This document shows, piece after piece, positions 29,709 to 40,056 of a stretch of 64,000 nt of DNA. Source of the DNA: Aminomonas paucivorans DSM 12260 (GTDB lineage Bacteria; Synergistota; Synergistia; Synergistales; Synergistaceae). The translations under genes and the position numbers were made by a program. Numbering within the stretch: the stretch's first letter is position 1; the number at the start of each line of letters is the position of its first letter. The DNA is taken from positions 1,459,812 through 1,523,811 of the forward strand of contig NZ_CM001022.1 of the NCBI RefSeq assembly GCF_000165795.1, written 5' to 3'. The notes under the pieces are model-generated. The model made no database searches, had not been told where the DNA came from, and saw only the letters and a list, made by a program, of their open reading frames with translations.

Positions 29709-29737
29709 TTGCCCCACCTTGTCCGCGCTGGCATAAT
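29709..29737 (+). promoter_or_regulatory. Probable promoter of korDABC
   Basis: TTGCCC, a 17-bp spacer and CATAAT, about 60 nt before the ferredoxin start. The 50 nt upstream are AT-rich and include short arms ATGTT/AACAT that could be a small operator. Together with the terminator before it, this makes kor a separate transcription unit. Confidence 0.5.
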
Positions 29738-29799
29738 CGAAACCGTGTGAACCCAGGGAAGGTTTCGCGGATGAACTGTAGGGAAGGAAGGTGGATTCT

Positions 29800-30009
29800 T
29801 TGGCGAAGAAGTTTTCCGTGCTCATCAACAAAAAGTGGTGCAAGGGCTGCGGCCTCTGCATCGCCATCTGTCCCAAGAAGGTGCTTGAGCTGGATTCCAA
29901 GGTCAAGTGCGAAGCCGTCCGGACGGATGACTGCATCGGCTGCCGTCAGTGCGAGAACATCTGTCCCGATTTTGCCGTCACCGTGAAGGAGCGTGAGGAA
30001 GATGCCTAA
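29800..30009 (+). CDS. korD: 2-oxoacid:ferredoxin oxidoreductase delta subunit (ferredoxin)
   Basis: A 69-residue 2[4Fe-4S] ferredoxin with two CxxCxxCxxxCP motifs (CKGCGLCIAICP and CIGCRQCENICP). TTG 29800 is preferred because AAGG lies 8 nt upstream; GTG 29791 (72 aa) abuts its ribosome site but is possible. It transfers electrons from the thiamine-dependent core to external ferredoxin. The gene overlaps korA by 8 nt. Confidence 0.9.
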   Translation: MAKKFSVLINKKWCKGCGLCIAICPKKVLELDSKVKCEAVRTDDCIGCRQCENICPDFAVTVKEREEDA

Positions 30010-31129
30010 GGTGGATTTCTGGCAGGGCAACAAGGCCATTGCCATGGGCGGCATCGCGGCGGGGTGCCGTTTCTTTGGGGGATACCCCATCACCCCCTCC
30101 ACGGAGATCGCGGAGGTCATGGCGGAGGAGCTCCCCCGTCTGGGTGGCAAGTTCATCCAGATGGAGGATGAAATTGCCGGCATTGCCGCAACCATCGGTG
30201 CCTCCCTTACCGGAGCCAAGGCCATGACGGCCACATCGGGCCCCGGGTTCTCCCTGAAGCAGGAGCACCTGGGCTACGCCTACATCGCCGAGATTCCCCT
30301 GGTGGCGGTGGACATCATGCGGGGTGGCCCTTCCACCGGTCTTCCCACCAAGGTGTCCCAAGCGGACGTGATGCAGGCTCGCTGGGGAACCCACGGAGAC
30401 CACGGCACCATTGCCTACGCTCCGTCCTCCATCCAGGAGAGCTTCGAACTCACCGTGAAGGCCTTCAACATGGCGGAACGATTCCGTCAGCCCGTGCTCA
30501 TCATGTCCGACGAGATCATCGGACACATGCGGGAGAAGATCGTCATTCCCGACAGCGTGGAGACGGTGGACCGGAAACGTCCCACCGTGGCTCCGGACAA
30601 GTTCGTCCCTTACCTGGCGGATCCTTCCGACGACGTGCCCCCCATGGCCGCTTTCGGAGATGGGTATCGCTGGCATGTGACGGGCCTGACCAGCAACGAC
30701 TGGGGCTTCCCCACGAACAACACCGAGGAGATCGACAAGAAGGCCCAGCGGATCATCCGCAAGGTCGACCGCTTCCGCAACGACATTGTGGAGTACCAAG
30801 AAGAGGGAACGGAGGACGCGGAGGTCCTGGTGGTCTCCTACGGCTGCGTGAGTCGCTCCGCCCTTCGGGCGGTGCGGGAACTCCGCGCCAAGGGGATGAA
30901 AGTGGGACACCTTCGCCCCGTCACCCTGTGGCCCTTCCCGGACGTGGAGATCGAAGCTCTCGCCTCCAAGGTCAAGCGTATCCTGGTACCGGAGCTCAAC
31001 GCAGGGCAGATGGTCCTTGAGGTGGAGCGCGCGGTCCACGGGAAGGCGGAAGTGATCTCCAAACCCCTCATCAACGGGGAACTGTTCAAGCCGGCCCAGC
31101 TCATGGCCGCCATTGAGGAGGTGGCGTAA
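30002..31129 (+). CDS. korA: 2-oxoglutarate:ferredoxin oxidoreductase alpha subunit
   Basis: A 375-residue subunit of the KorA type. The N-terminus (FWQGNKAIAMGGIAAGCRFF then GYPITPSTEI) and the EDEIAGIAATIGAS segment belong to the pyrimidine-binding thiamine domain. TSGPGFSLKQEHLGYAYIAE is a family motif. A transketolase C-terminal-like domain follows from about residue 250. With KorB it decarboxylates a 2-oxoacid, CoA and ferredoxin to acyl-CoA, CO2 and reduced ferredoxin. The D-A-B-C order suits Kor or the related branched-chain Vor enzymes; 2-oxoglutarate is favoured but not proven. Confidence 0.93.
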   Translation: MPKVDFWQGNKAIAMGGIAAGCRFFGGYPITPSTEIAEVMAEELPRLGGKFIQMEDEIAGIAATIGASLTGAKAMTATSGPGFSLKQEHLGYAYIAEIPLVAVDIMRGGPSTGLPTKVSQADVMQARWGTHGDHGTIAYAPSSIQESFELTVKAFNMAERFRQPVLIMSDEIIGHMREKIVIPDSVETVDRKRPTVAPDKFVPYLADPSDDVPPMAAFGDGYRWHVTGLTSNDWGFPTNNTEEIDKKAQRIIRKVDRFRNDIVEYQEEGTEDAEVLVVSYGCVSRSALRAVRELRAKGMKVGHLRPVTLWPFPDVEIEALASKVKRILVPELNAGQMVLEVERAVHGKAEVISKPLINGELFKPAQLMAAIEEVA

Positions 31130-31131
31130 CC

Positions 31132-31947
31132 ATGCCTCGCGAAGACGTGATGCCCTGGCTCCGTACTCAGTTCATGCCCCATATCTGGTGCCCCGGCTGC
31201 GGCCACGGCATCATCATGCACGCCATCATCCGCACCCTGGCGGCACTGAAGAAGAACCCCGAGGAGACGGTGATCTCTTCCGGGATCGGCTGCTCCAGCC
31301 GGATGCCGGGCTATATCAACGCCTGCACCCTTCACACCACCCATGGTCGGTCCCTGGGCTTCGCCACGGGAGTCAAGCTGGCCAAGCCGGAACTCACCAT
31401 CGTCAACGTCATGGGTGACGGGGACTGTTCTGCCATCGGCGGAAACCACTTCATCCACGCCTGCCGCCGCAACATCGACATCACCGCCGTGGTGATGAAC
31501 AACAACATCTACGGCATGACGGGCGGCCAGGCTTCCCCCACTACCCCGCAGGGCGCCTTTGCCTCCACCACCCCCTACGGGGCCATCGATCCCCCCTTCG
31601 ACCTCTGCAACCTGGCCATCGGCGCAGGAGCGACCTTCGTGGCCCGAGCCACCATCGCCCAGCCCCAGCTCTGCGAAACCCTGATCCGAAAGGGCATTGA
31701 GAACAAGGGCTTCTCGGTGGTGGAGATCGTGACCCACTGCCACACCCAGTTCGGCCGCAAGAACAAGCGCAGCCGGCCCATCGACAACTTCAACTTCTTC
31801 AAGGACAACAGCGTCATGAAGGCCAAGGCCGACACCATGAGCGCCGAGGAGCTGAAGGGCAAGATCGTCATCGGAGAGCTGATGCACCGGGAGGGGGAGG
31901 AATACACCCACCGCTACCAGCAGCTCATCGAGCGGGTAAGGGGGTAG
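31132..31947 (+). CDS. korB: 2-oxoglutarate:ferredoxin oxidoreductase beta subunit
   Basis: A 271-residue thiamine diphosphate-binding subunit. CPGCGHGI near residue 20 and SGIGCSSRMPGYI supply cluster-binding cysteines. The TPP motif runs from GDGDCSAIGGNHFIHACRRN to NNNIYGMTGGQ. It is placed 2 nt after korA. In amino-acid fermenters this enzyme oxidises 2-oxoglutarate from glutamate or histidine degradation. Confidence 0.94.
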   Translation: MPREDVMPWLRTQFMPHIWCPGCGHGIIMHAIIRTLAALKKNPEETVISSGIGCSSRMPGYINACTLHTTHGRSLGFATGVKLAKPELTIVNVMGDGDCSAIGGNHFIHACRRNIDITAVVMNNNIYGMTGGQASPTTPQGAFASTTPYGAIDPPFDLCNLAIGAGATFVARATIAQPQLCETLIRKGIENKGFSVVEIVTHCHTQFGRKNKRSRPIDNFNFFKDNSVMKAKADTMSAEELKGKIVIGELMHREGEEYTHRYQQLIERVRG

Positions 31948-31954
31948 CTTCGCC

Positions 31955-32512
31955 ATGAGTGAGCGTTTCGAGATTCGTCTCGCCGGTTCCGGCGGACAGG
32001 GCGTCATCCTCGCGGCGGTGATCCTCGGAGAGGCCGCCGCTCTCATGGAGGAGGGTCTCCACGCGGTGCAGAGCCAGGCCTATGGTCCCGAGGCCCGGGG
32101 CGGCGCCTCCAAGTCCGAGGTGGTCATCTCCCGTGGGGAGATCGACTACCCCAAGGCCACGTCCCCCAGCCTGCAGGTGATCCTCACCCAGAAGGCCTGC
32201 GATGAGTACTCCCACGATACCCAGAAGGGTGCCATGGTGCTGCTGGACGATTTCTTCGTCACGGAGCCTCCGAAGCTGGATGCGGAGATTTTCCTTCTTC
32301 CCATCGTCCGGACTGCCCGGGAGGAACTGGGGAGGGAAATCGTCACCAACATGGTGGCCCTGGGAGCGGCAGCTCGCGCCCTGGAGCTGAAGGGCATGAT
32401 GAAGCCCGAGTCCGTCAAGAAGGCCATCCTGAACCGGGTCCCCAAGGGAACCGAGGAACTGAACACCAAGGCCTTCGAAGCGGGCTACCGCATGATGAAG
32501 GACAAGAAGTAA
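31955..32512 (+). CDS. korC: 2-oxoglutarate:ferredoxin oxidoreductase gamma subunit
   Basis: A 185-residue gamma subunit with LAGSGGQGVILAAVILGEAA, the QSQAYGPEARGGASKSEVVIS motif (split here across the CoA-binding region) and the NMVALGAAARAL segment. These are standard for the family. It is the last gene of the kor operon and is followed by a GC-rich terminator hairpin. Confidence 0.94.
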   Translation: MSERFEIRLAGSGGQGVILAAVILGEAAALMEEGLHAVQSQAYGPEARGGASKSEVVISRGEIDYPKATSPSLQVILTQKACDEYSHDTQKGAMVLLDDFFVTEPPKLDAEIFLLPIVRTAREELGREIVTNMVALGAAARALELKGMMKPESVKKAILNRVPKGTEELNTKAFEAGYRMMKDKK

Positions 32513-32526
32513 GACAGGAGAAGACT

Positions 32527-32564
32527 GGCGGGGGAGGGCGCGACTCGGCGCTCCTCCCCCGCCT
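32527..32564 (+). terminator. Terminator after korC
   Basis: A long GC-rich stem (GGCGGGGGAGG with CCTCCCCCGCC, extended by GCGC pairs) closes a short loop. The following T tract is weak (TTCGCATT). Confidence 0.65.
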
Positions 32565-32573
32565 TCGCATTCC

Positions 32574-33950
32574 ATGATGAACCGTGGAGACATCCTCAGG
32601 CTCCGCATCGATACCCTGAACAGCGAAGGGGAAGGCATCGCCCGGGAAGAGGGCGGTTCCTTCGTGGTCTTCGTGCCCGGCGCGCTGCCCGGAGAAACCG
32701 TGGACGGGCGGATCCTCCTCCGTAAGGCCCGCTATGCCCGAGCCCAGATCCTCCAGGTCCTGTCCCCTTCTCCCGACCGCAGCACCCCCTCCTGTCCCCT
32801 GGCGTCCCGCTGCGGCGGCTGCCAGCTTCAGCACGCCTCTTACCCCTTCCAGCTTCGCGCCAAGGAGGAAGCTCTCCGGGACGCCCTCCGACGGCTCGGA
32901 GGACTGGACGACTCCGCCGTTGAGCCCTGCGTACCCTCCCCCCGAGTTCTGGGCTACCGCAACAAGGTCGTGCTTCCGGTCCGTTGGACTCCCGAAGGCG
33001 GCTCCGCCCTCGGGTTCTATCAACGGCGGTCTCACCAGGTCGTCCCCCTCGTCTCCGGTTGCCCGGTTCTGGAGGAACGGCTCCATTCCCTCCTGAGCCT
33101 TGCCCTCCCCTTTTTGAAGGACCCGATTCTTCAGCCCTATCGGGAAGGGACTCGCCCCTCCGGATTCCTGCGCGAGGTGGTGGCCCGCTGCGGCTCCCGA
33201 ACCGGCGAATCGGCCCTGTGCCTGGTGGTGCGTCGCACGCCGGAGCGAAGAGAGGAGACGTTCCTGAAGGCGCTTCACCACCACCTGAGCGAGACGCTGC
33301 CTGGTTTTCGAGGAACGGCGCTGCACATCGCCCCCCAGCCGGGGAACTTCATCTGGTCCGGCACGACGCGACCTTTCCTGGGAGCCACGGACCTCCATGA
33401 ATCCCTTGGACCCTACCGCATCCGCTTCGAGGTTTCCTCCTTCTTTCAGGTCAACAGCCTCCAGGCGGAGCTCCTCTACGAGGACGTGCTGGAAAGCCTG
33501 GGGGAGGAAGCGCAAGGGCACCTCCTCGAACTCTACAGCGGGGTAGGAAGCCTTTCCCTCTTTCTGGCCTCCCGGGCCCGCTCCGTCCAGGCAGTGGAGG
33601 AGTGGCTTCCCGCCACCGAGTCCCTGCAAGCAAACGCCGCAGCCCACGGTCTGGAACAGCGTCTATCGGTCCTTTCGGGCAAGGCGGAGGACGTCCTGGA
33701 AAAGCTGGCCAGAGACTCCTTTGACGGCGTGGTGCTGGATCCTCCCCGTGGGGGATGCCATCCCAAGGTGTTGGAGCGCATCCTGGACCTAGACCCCAAG
33801 AAGGTGGTCTACGTCTCCTGCAACCCCGCCACCCTGGCCAGGGACCTTCGCATCCTGGTGGACGGGGGATTTCGGATCCGGTCCCTTCGCCCCTTCGACC
33901 TGTTCCCCCAGACGGCCCACGTGGAGACGCGAGCCCTCCTGACCCACTGA
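32574..33950 (+). CDS. 23S rRNA (uracil-5-)-methyltransferase, RlmD/RumA family
   Basis: A 458-residue SAM-dependent RNA m5U methyltransferase. An N-terminal TRAM domain (residues 1-60) is followed by a [4Fe-4S] cysteine set (CPLASRCGGCQLQH). A Rossmann catalytic core follows, with LELYSGVGSLSLFLA (SAM binding), VLDPPRGGCHP and the nucleophile cysteine in VYVSCNPATLARD. The family includes RlmD, RlmCD and TrmA-like enzymes, so the exact uridine is not assigned. ATG 32574 and 32577 are equivalent choices. A GC-rich hairpin region lies after the stop, with no clear T run. Confidence 0.93.
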   Translation: MMNRGDILRLRIDTLNSEGEGIAREEGGSFVVFVPGALPGETVDGRILLRKARYARAQILQVLSPSPDRSTPSCPLASRCGGCQLQHASYPFQLRAKEEALRDALRRLGGLDDSAVEPCVPSPRVLGYRNKVVLPVRWTPEGGSALGFYQRRSHQVVPLVSGCPVLEERLHSLLSLALPFLKDPILQPYREGTRPSGFLREVVARCGSRTGESALCLVVRRTPERREETFLKALHHHLSETLPGFRGTALHIAPQPGNFIWSGTTRPFLGATDLHESLGPYRIRFEVSSFFQVNSLQAELLYEDVLESLGEEAQGHLLELYSGVGSLSLFLASRARSVQAVEEWLPATESLQANAAAHGLEQRLSVLSGKAEDVLEKLARDSFDGVVLDPPRGGCHPKVLERILDLDPKKVVYVSCNPATLARDLRILVDGGFRIRSLRPFDLFPQTAHVETRALLTH

Positions 33951-34066
33951 GCAACCCAGCAGTTTTCCCCCCTCCGGGGTGATGAGCCCCCTGCTTTGCT
34001 GCGCTTCCAGGTTGATTCTCCTTCCGCACGGGGCATTCTTTGAGATACCCATTCCCCCGGCCTCGG

Positions 34067-34095
34067 TTGACAAACCCCTCCAGGACCGGTAAAAT
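34067..34095 (+). promoter_or_regulatory. Near-consensus promoter for tRNA-Val
   Basis: TTGACA, a 17-bp spacer and TAAAAT, ending 10 nt before the mature tRNA. A full -35 match and five of six at -10. Confidence 0.85.
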
Positions 34096-34105
34096 CCCTG
34101 CCGTT

Positions 34106-34180
34106 GGGTGGTTAGTTCAGGGGCAGAACGCTTCCTTGACGCGGAAGAGGTCAGAGGTTCAATTCCTCTACCACCCACCA
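34106..34180 (+). tRNA. tRNA-Val (anticodon GAC)
   Basis: 75 nt with CCA. The acceptor is GGGTGGT/ACCACCC with discriminator A. The anticodon stem CTTCC/GGAAG holds loop TTGACGC, giving anticodon GAC, which reads GUC/GUU. A single-gene unit with its own promoter and terminator. Confidence 0.96.
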
Positions 34181-34190
34181 TTGGACATGC

Positions 34191-34214
34191 GAGCGCCCTA
34201 CGGGGCGCTCTTTT
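34191..34214 (+). terminator. Rho-independent terminator after tRNA-Val
   Basis: The 8-bp stem GAGCGCCC/GGGCGCTC with a TACG loop is followed by TTTT. It starts 11 nt after the tRNA 3' end. Confidence 0.85.
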
Positions 34215-34226
34215 CATATCTTCCTG

Positions 34227-34235
34227 TGCTATACT
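34227..34235 (+). promoter_or_regulatory. Extended -10 promoter for tig
   Basis: TGC-TATACT forms an extended -10 element about 60 nt before the tig start, just after the tRNA terminator. No convincing -35 is present, as expected for extended -10 promoters. Confidence 0.5.
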
Positions 34236-34293
34236 ACCGTCTGTTCTTCCGTGGTTCGTCAGGAAGGGATCGTGCCGAAAGGGGTTGTGGTCA

Positions 34294-35670
34294 GTGAAAT
34301 CCGAGATTCTGTCCCAGGACCGAAACATCCTCGTCATCAAGTCCGAGGTGGAGGCCGATTCCTTCGCCAAGGCAGTGTCCGACGCTGCGCGGGATCTTTC
34401 CCGCAAGGCCAATCTGAAAGGGTTTCGCAAAGGCCACGTACCCCGAAAGACCCTGGAGCTTTTCTTCGGCAAGGAAACCCTGTACCAAGAAGCTCTGGAG
34501 CGCCTGCTTCCCCGGGTGGTGGACGAGCTCCTCCAGGAATACGACCTGGTCCTCATCGACGAACCCAAGATCCAGATGGGGACCGTAGAAGAAGGAAAAC
34601 CGCTGGATGTGGAGTTCACCTTCGAGGTTCGGCCGGAGGTAACCCTTCCTAACCCCGAGTCCCTCACCGCCACCCGGTCCCTGCACACCGTGGACGAGGA
34701 CCTGGTGGACCAGCAGATCCAGAAGGTCCTGGAGATGAACGCGACCCTTCACCCCCTGGAGGAGCAGCGGACCGTCACGCCGGAGGACATCGTGGACCTG
34801 CGCTACAACTCCTACGTCCTCGAAGGGGAGAAGCAGGAATCCTTGGAGACGGACCAGAAGTCCCCGGTGGAGCTGCAGAACCCCTCCCTGCGCCGGGAGA
34901 TCGCGGAAGCCCTGGCGGGCAAGAGCGTGGGGGAAACCTTCGACCTGGACCTCCCCGTGGATTCGGACTATCGGGACCCCCGCGTAGCGGGCAAGACGGT
35001 TCGGTATTCCATGACGGTGGAGGGGCTCCTGCAGCGGGTGGTTCCGGCCTTGGACGATGAAACCTCCCACAAACTGACCAAAGGGGAATGCCCCACCGTC
35101 GACGCCTTCCGCACCCGGGTTCGCCGGGACCTGGAGTCCGCTGCGGCAGACCATGCCACCGATTCCCTACGGGCTTCCGCCGTCAAGGCTCTGTGCGACG
35201 GAGCCCAGGTGGATCTGCCCGATTCGTTGGTGAAACGCCGCACCCAGGAACTTCGGAAGGATCAGGAGGAACGCATCAAGAAGGAAACGGGGCTGGAATG
35301 GCAGTCCTTCATCCAGCAGGCGGGGCTCGAGGAAACCCAGCTCCTGGCGGACCTGGAGGTCAAAGCTCGGGAGGACGTGAAGCGAAGCCTTGTCCTGGAG
35401 GCTTGGGCAGATCAGGAGAACATCCAGTGGACCCCCGAGGAGATGAACCTGGAGATCCAGGGGATGGCCAAGGCCATGGGGGTGGAGACGGACCGTCTGA
35501 AGTCCTTCATCCTCTCCAACCAGGAGCGCTTCGGGGAGATCGCTTCGAAGCTCCGCGGGCGAAAGGCCGTGGATTCCCTGGTCTCCAAGGTGAAGGTGGA
35601 GGACCGCCAGGTCAAGGAGGACTTCGCAGAAGCTCAGGTCACCCCGGCGGAGGAAGCCCCTCATGCGTGA
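34294..35670 (+). CDS. tig: Trigger factor
   Basis: A 458-residue ribosome-associated chaperone. The N-terminal ribosome-binding domain carries the signature [16 protein letters not shown] central FKBP-like PPIase domain (about 150-245, from [15 protein letters not shown] to [10 protein letters not shown]) is recognisable though divergent. The helical C-terminal arms follow. GTG 34294 has AAGGGG upstream; TTG 34285 is an alternative. It opens the tig-clpP-clpX-lon run and overlaps clpP by 8 nt. Confidence 0.95.
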   Translation: MKSEILSQDRNILVIKSEVEADSFAKAVSDAARDLSRKANLKGFRKGHVPRKTLELFFGKETLYQEALERLLPRVVDELLQEYDLVLIDEPKIQMGTVEEGKPLDVEFTFEVRPEVTLPNPESLTATRSLHTVDEDLVDQQIQKVLEMNATLHPLEEQRTVTPEDIVDLRYNSYVLEGEKQESLETDQKSPVELQNPSLRREIAEALAGKSVGETFDLDLPVDSDYRDPRVAGKTVRYSMTVEGLLQRVVPALDDETSHKLTKGECPTVDAFRTRVRRDLESAAADHATDSLRASAVKALCDGAQVDLPDSLVKRRTQELRKDQEERIKKETGLEWQSFIQQAGLEETQLLADLEVKAREDVKRSLVLEAWADQENIQWTPEEMNLEIQGMAKAMGVETDRLKSFILSNQERFGEIASKLRGRKAVDSLVSKVKVEDRQVKEDFAEAQVTPAEEAPHA

Positions 35671-36268
35671 TGTTCCGGCATCCCGCGCCGCCCTGGTCCC
35701 CTATGTGGTGGAGCAGACGGGACGGGGGGAGAGAACCTACGACATCTACAGCCGTCTCCTGAAGGACCGCATCGTCTTCCTGGGGGAGGAGATCGAGGAG
35801 CACATGGCCAACCTGGTGGTGGCCCAGCTTCTCTTCCTGGAGAGCGAGGATCCGGAGAAGGACGTGTACCTGTACATCAACAGCCCCGGAGGGGTGGTCA
35901 CGGCGGGCATGGCGATCTACGACACCATGCAGTACATCAAGTGCCCCGTGTCCACCATCTGCACGGGCCAGGCCGCGAGCATGGCTGCGGTCCTTCTGGC
36001 GGGAGGTGCCAAGGGCAAGCGCATCGCCCTTCCTCACGCGAGGATCATGATCCACCAGCCCCTTGGGGGAGCCCAGGGACAGGCGACGGACATCGAGATC
36101 CAGGCCAAGGAGATCCTGCGCCTCCGCGAGGTCCTCAACCAGATTCTGGTGGACCACACGGGGCAGCCCGTGGAACGGATCAAGGCGGACACGGACAGGG
36201 ATTTCTTCATGTCCGCACCCGAGGCCGTAGCCTACGGCCTTGTAGACAAGGTCATCGACAAGCGCTGA
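35663..36268 (+). CDS. clpP: ATP-dependent Clp protease proteolytic subunit
   Basis: A 201-residue serine protease with catalytic triad Ser106 (GQAASMAAV), His131 ([11 protein letters not shown]) and Asp180 ([12 protein letters not shown]). [19 protein letters not shown] is the family signature. It forms the tetradecameric chamber fed by ClpX. The start overlaps tig; a terminator separates it from clpX, so clpX may have its own promoter. Confidence 0.97.
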   Translation: MRDVPASRAALVPYVVEQTGRGERTYDIYSRLLKDRIVFLGEEIEEHMANLVVAQLLFLESEDPEKDVYLYINSPGGVVTAGMAIYDTMQYIKCPVSTICTGQAASMAAVLLAGGAKGKRIALPHARIMIHQPLGGAQGQATDIEIQAKEILRLREVLNQILVDHTGQPVERIKADTDRDFFMSAPEAVAYGLVDKVIDKR

Positions 36269-36296
36269 CCGACGGCCCCGGGACGAGACGAGAGCG

Positions 36297-36333
36297 GAGG
36301 GTGCCCCGTCAGGCCGGGACGCCCTCTCTTTTT
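36297..36333 (+). terminator. Terminator between clpP and clpX
   Basis: An 11-bp stem with one mismatch and one G-U pair (GAGGGTGCCCC with GGGACGCCCTC), followed by TCTCTTTTT. A possible -10 TAGAAT for clpX lies at 36352-36357, with a poor -35. Confidence 0.65.
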
Positions 36334-36403
36334 GTTTGGGCCCTCATGGAGTAGAATGGCCGATGATTCCGCCGCCGGCAGGCGGGGAAACCGAGGTGGA
36401 GAC

Positions 36404-37690
36404 ATGTTTCAATACGAAAACGGTGATCGCGACGGAAAGCGACGCAGAGTTCGCTGTTCTTTTTGCGGGAAAGGTCAGGATGAGGTCGCCAAGCTCATCG
36501 CCGGTCCCGGGGTGTACATCTGCAACGAGTGCATCCATCTCTGCAACGTGATCCTCAAGGACGAGGCGGAGGGGCGGGAGAACCCCGCAGAGTCGGGCAT
36601 CCCCGCCCTGGGCAAACTGCCCAAGCCCGAGGAGATCAAGGCTTTCCTCGACCAGTACGTCATCGGGCAGGAGCAGGCGAAGAAGGTCCTGTCCGTGGCG
36701 GTCTACAACCATTACCAGCGCATCAGCAGCCCCCAGGACGGGGACGAGGTGGAACTCCCCAAGAGCAACGTGCTCCTGGTGGGCCCCACGGGATGCGGCA
36801 AGACCCTCTTGGCCCAGAGCCTGGCGAAGCTGCTGAAGGTGCCCTTCGCCATCGCCGACGCCACCACCCTTACCGAGGCGGGATACGTGGGGGAGGACGT
36901 GGAGAACATCCTGGTCCGACTCCTCCAGGCGGCGGATTACGACCCCAAGACGGCGGAGCGGGGAATCATCTACATCGACGAGATCGACAAGATCTCCCGG
37001 AAATCCGAGTCTCCCTCCATCACCCGGGACGTCTCCGGGGAGGGAGTCCAGCAGGCCCTGTTGCGGATCCTGGAAGGTACCCTGTCCAACGTGCCGCCCA
37101 AGGGAGGGCGAAAGCATCCAAACCAGGATTTCATTCAGATGGACACGAGGAACATCCTCTTCATCTGCGGAGGCGCCTTCGATGGCCTTGAACCCATCAT
37201 CGCCCGTCGTACCCGACGGAAGGTGATCGGCTTCGGGGGGGAACTCTCGTCGGGACAGGACGCGGAGGAGCGTAACGCCCTCTTCCGGGCCATCCAGCCG
37301 GAGGACCTCATGTCCTACGGCTTCATCCCCGAGTTCGTGGGCCGTCTGCCCGTGGTGGTGCCCCTGGACTCCCTGGACGAAAACGCCCTCACCCGCATCC
37401 TTCGGGAACCCAAGAATGCCCTTCTGCGGCAGTACCAGAAAGTCTTTTCCCTGGAGGGGGTGGAGCTGGAGTTCACCCTGGAGGCTGTTCGGGCCGTGGC
37501 TCGCCGGGCGCTGGAACGCAAGACCGGCGCGAGGGCCCTCCGTTCCATCCTGGAATCCACCATGCTGGAACTGATGTACGACCTTCCCTCCCAGGCCGCC
37601 CGGGTGGGCAAGGTGCGCATCGACGAAGACGTCATCCTGGGAACGGGAAGCCCGGTGTATCTTTCCAAGGACGACCAGGAGGTCGCTTGA
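36404..37690 (+). CDS. clpX: ATP-dependent Clp protease ATPase subunit
   Basis: A 428-residue AAA+ unfoldase. The N-terminal zinc-binding domain has Cys18, Cys21, Cys40 and Cys43. The ATPase core has [15 protein letters not shown] (Walker A), [10 protein letters not shown] (Walker B), [11 protein letters not shown] and ARALRSILE (sensor II region). It unfolds tagged substrates for ClpP. The ATG at 36404 follows GAGGTGGAG. The stop overlaps the lon start. Confidence 0.97.
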   Translation: MFQYENGDRDGKRRRVRCSFCGKGQDEVAKLIAGPGVYICNECIHLCNVILKDEAEGRENPAESGIPALGKLPKPEEIKAFLDQYVIGQEQAKKVLSVAVYNHYQRISSPQDGDEVELPKSNVLLVGPTGCGKTLLAQSLAKLLKVPFAIADATTLTEAGYVGEDVENILVRLLQAADYDPKTAERGIIYIDEIDKISRKSESPSITRDVSGEGVQQALLRILEGTLSNVPPKGGRKHPNQDFIQMDTRNILFICGGAFDGLEPIIARRTRRKVIGFGGELSSGQDAEERNALFRAIQPEDLMSYGFIPEFVGRLPVVVPLDSLDENALTRILREPKNALLRQYQKVFSLEGVELEFTLEAVRAVARRALERKTGARALRSILESTMLELMYDLPSQAARVGKVRIDEDVILGTGSPVYLSKDDQEVA

Positions 37691-40056
37691 TGTCCCTCCT
37701 CCTGCCGGTGCTCCCTATCCGGGACATGGTGCTCTTTCCCGGGGTGATCGTCCCCCTCTTCGTGGGACGCCCCCGGTCCCTCAAGGCCATCGAGGAAGCG
37801 ACGCTGCAGGACAAGAAGCTTTTCGTGGTCTCCCAGAGGGACGTGAGGGTGGACGATCCGGGACCGGAGGACCTCTACCGGGTGGGGACGCTCTGCCAGG
37901 TCCTTCAAGTGGTCCGCATCCCCGATGGGACCACGAAGGTTCTGGTGGAAGGCAACCTCCGCGCCCAGGCCTCGGACTACGACTTCCAAAGAGAGTTCGT
38001 GAGCGCCGAGGTAGACCCGCTGGAATACGAGGAGCCCTATTCCTCCGGGACGGAACCCCTGCGTCGCACCGTGCTGGAACAGTTCGAGCGGTACGTGAAC
38101 CTACACCCCAAGATCCCTTCGGAGGTTCAGGTCTCCCTCGCGGGTGTGGAGGATCCCTTTCTGGCCGCAGACCTGGTGGCTTCCCACCTGCTGGTGCGCA
38201 TCCAGGAAAAGCAGGCCCTTCTGGAGATCCTAGATCCGGAAAGGCGCTTGGAGGCAATCCTCAAGAGCCTTCTGCGGGAGAACGATCTTCTGGAGATGGA
38301 ACACAGCATCCATGATCGGGTTCGACAGGAAATGGAGAAGGGTCACCGGGAGTACTACCTGAAGGAACAGCTCAAGGCCATCCAGGAGGAGCTGGGACAA
38401 GGGGAGGGCCCCGGGGAGATTGAGGAGTACCGCCATCGCATCTCCAAGGCCAAGATGCCCAAGGAAGTGGAGCGAAAGGCTCTTCACGAACTGGATCGTT
38501 TCTCCAAGATGCCTCCCATGTCCGCGGAGGCCACGGTGGTGCGGACCTACATCGACTGGCTCGCGGACCTTCCCTGGCAGCAGCAGTCCAAGGACCGTCT
38601 GGACGTGGAACTGGCCAGAACGGTCCTGGACGAGGATCACTACGGACTGGATGAGGTGAAGGGGCGCATCCTGGAGTTCCTTTCGGTGCGCAAGCTGGCG
38701 GGGAAGGAAATGCGGGGGCATGTGCTCTGTTTCGTGGGTCCCCCCGGCGTGGGAAAGACCTCCCTGGCCCGGTCCATCGCCCGGTCCCTGAACCGGCGCT
38801 TCGTCCACATGTCCCTGGGGGGTATCCGGGACGAGGCGGAGATTCGGGGACACCGGAGGACCTACGTGGGGGCACTCCCCGGACGCATCCTCCAGAAGAT
38901 CCGCCAGGCGGGGACCCGGAACCCGGTGCTCCTCCTGGACGAAATCGACAAGGTGGGCAGCGACTTCCGAGGGGACCCCTCCGCGGCGTTGCTTGAGGTC
39001 CTGGACCCGGAGCAGAACCACGCCTTCACGGACCATTTCCTGGAAGTCCCCTTCGACCTTAGCCGGGTCATGTTTCTCACCACCGCCAACGTCACCCACT
39101 CCATCCCCCGGCCCCTGCTGGACCGCATGGAGGTGATCTCCATCCCCGGGTACGTGGCGGAGGAAAAGGTCCACATCGCCCGACGCCACCTACTGCCCAA
39201 GATCCTCCGGGAGAACGGCCTGGAGGATCTGGCCCCGCGCATCACCGATAGGGCACTGGAGAAGATCATCGGGGACTACACCCGAGAGGCGGGGGTGCGA
39301 AACCTGGATCGGCAGCTCTCCCGAATCGCCCGAAAGCTGGCGCGGCGGATCGTGGAGAACCAGGAGCGGAAGGAAACCCCTCCCGTCCGGGTCACCATCG
39401 GACCGCAGCAGCTGAAGACCTTTCTGGGAGCGCCCAAACTCCACGACACATGCCTTCCCCAGGAACCCCCCGTCGGAGCGGCGGTGGGACTTGCCTGGAC
39501 CGAATCGGGGGGGGACGTGCTCCTCATCGAGGCGGTACACATGAAAGGCAAGGGACACGTCACCTTCACGGGGAATCTGGGAGAGATCATGCAGGAATCC
39601 GCCCAGGCCGCCTTGGGGTATCTGCGCGGGCACGCAGAGGAGCTGGGGTTGGGGGAGATCCGCTGGGACGAGACGGATCTGCACGTCCACGTCCCCGAAG
39701 GAGCCATTCCCAAGGACGGCCCCTCCGCCGGGGTGACCCTGGCCTTGGCCATGCTTTCCTCCCTCCTGGAAAGGCCTGTCCGCCCCGACGTGGCCCTCAC
39801 CGGGGAGATCACCCTGAGGGGAGCGGTGCTCCCCGTGGGAGGCATCCGGGAGAAGTGCCTGGCCGCCAAGCGCCAGGGGATCCGGGAGGTGATCCTCCCT
39901 CAGGCGAACCGGGTGGACGTGGAGGAGATGGCCCCCTGGGCCAGAAAAGGCATGTCCTTCCATTTCGTCTCCCAGGCTCGGGAGGTCTTCCACCTGGGGC
40001 TGCTGGGTCCGGGCGCCTCACCCGCCGATCCGGCGGTGGAGGAGGAAGGGAAGTGA
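37690..40056 (+). CDS. lon: ATP-dependent protease Lon
   Basis: A 788-residue LonA. The N-terminal substrate-binding LAN domain ([19 protein letters not shown]) and a helical region precede the AAA+ domain with [15 protein letters not shown]. The protease domain has the Ser-Lys dyad Ser679 ([10 protein letters not shown]) and Lys722 ([12 protein letters not shown]), the same numbering as in E. coli. Length is standard. The ATG overlaps the clpX stop (TGATG). It degrades damaged and regulatory proteins. Confidence 0.97.
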   Translation: MSLLLPVLPIRDMVLFPGVIVPLFVGRPRSLKAIEEATLQDKKLFVVSQRDVRVDDPGPEDLYRVGTLCQVLQVVRIPDGTTKVLVEGNLRAQASDYDFQREFVSAEVDPLEYEEPYSSGTEPLRRTVLEQFERYVNLHPKIPSEVQVSLAGVEDPFLAADLVASHLLVRIQEKQALLEILDPERRLEAILKSLLRENDLLEMEHSIHDRVRQEMEKGHREYYLKEQLKAIQEELGQGEGPGEIEEYRHRISKAKMPKEVERKALHELDRFSKMPPMSAEATVVRTYIDWLADLPWQQQSKDRLDVELARTVLDEDHYGLDEVKGRILEFLSVRKLAGKEMRGHVLCFVGPPGVGKTSLARSIARSLNRRFVHMSLGGIRDEAEIRGHRRTYVGALPGRILQKIRQAGTRNPVLLLDEIDKVGSDFRGDPSAALLEVLDPEQNHAFTDHFLEVPFDLSRVMFLTTANVTHSIPRPLLDRMEVISIPGYVAEEKVHIARRHLLPKILRENGLEDLAPRITDRALEKIIGDYTREAGVRNLDRQLSRIARKLARRIVENQERKETPPVRVTIGPQQLKTFLGAPKLHDTCLPQEPPVGAAVGLAWTESGGDVLLIEAVHMKGKGHVTFTGNLGEIMQESAQAALGYLRGHAEELGLGEIRWDETDLHVHVPEGAIPKDGPSAGVTLALAMLSSLLERPVRPDVALTGEITLRGAVLPVGGIREKCLAAKRQGIREVILPQANRVDVEEMAPWARKGMSFHFVSQAREVFHLGLLGPGASPADPAVEEEGK

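Noticed and set aside
33951-34066. GC-rich hairpins after the rRNA methyltransferase gene as a terminator
   Set aside because: Several short stems can be drawn, but none is followed by a T run.
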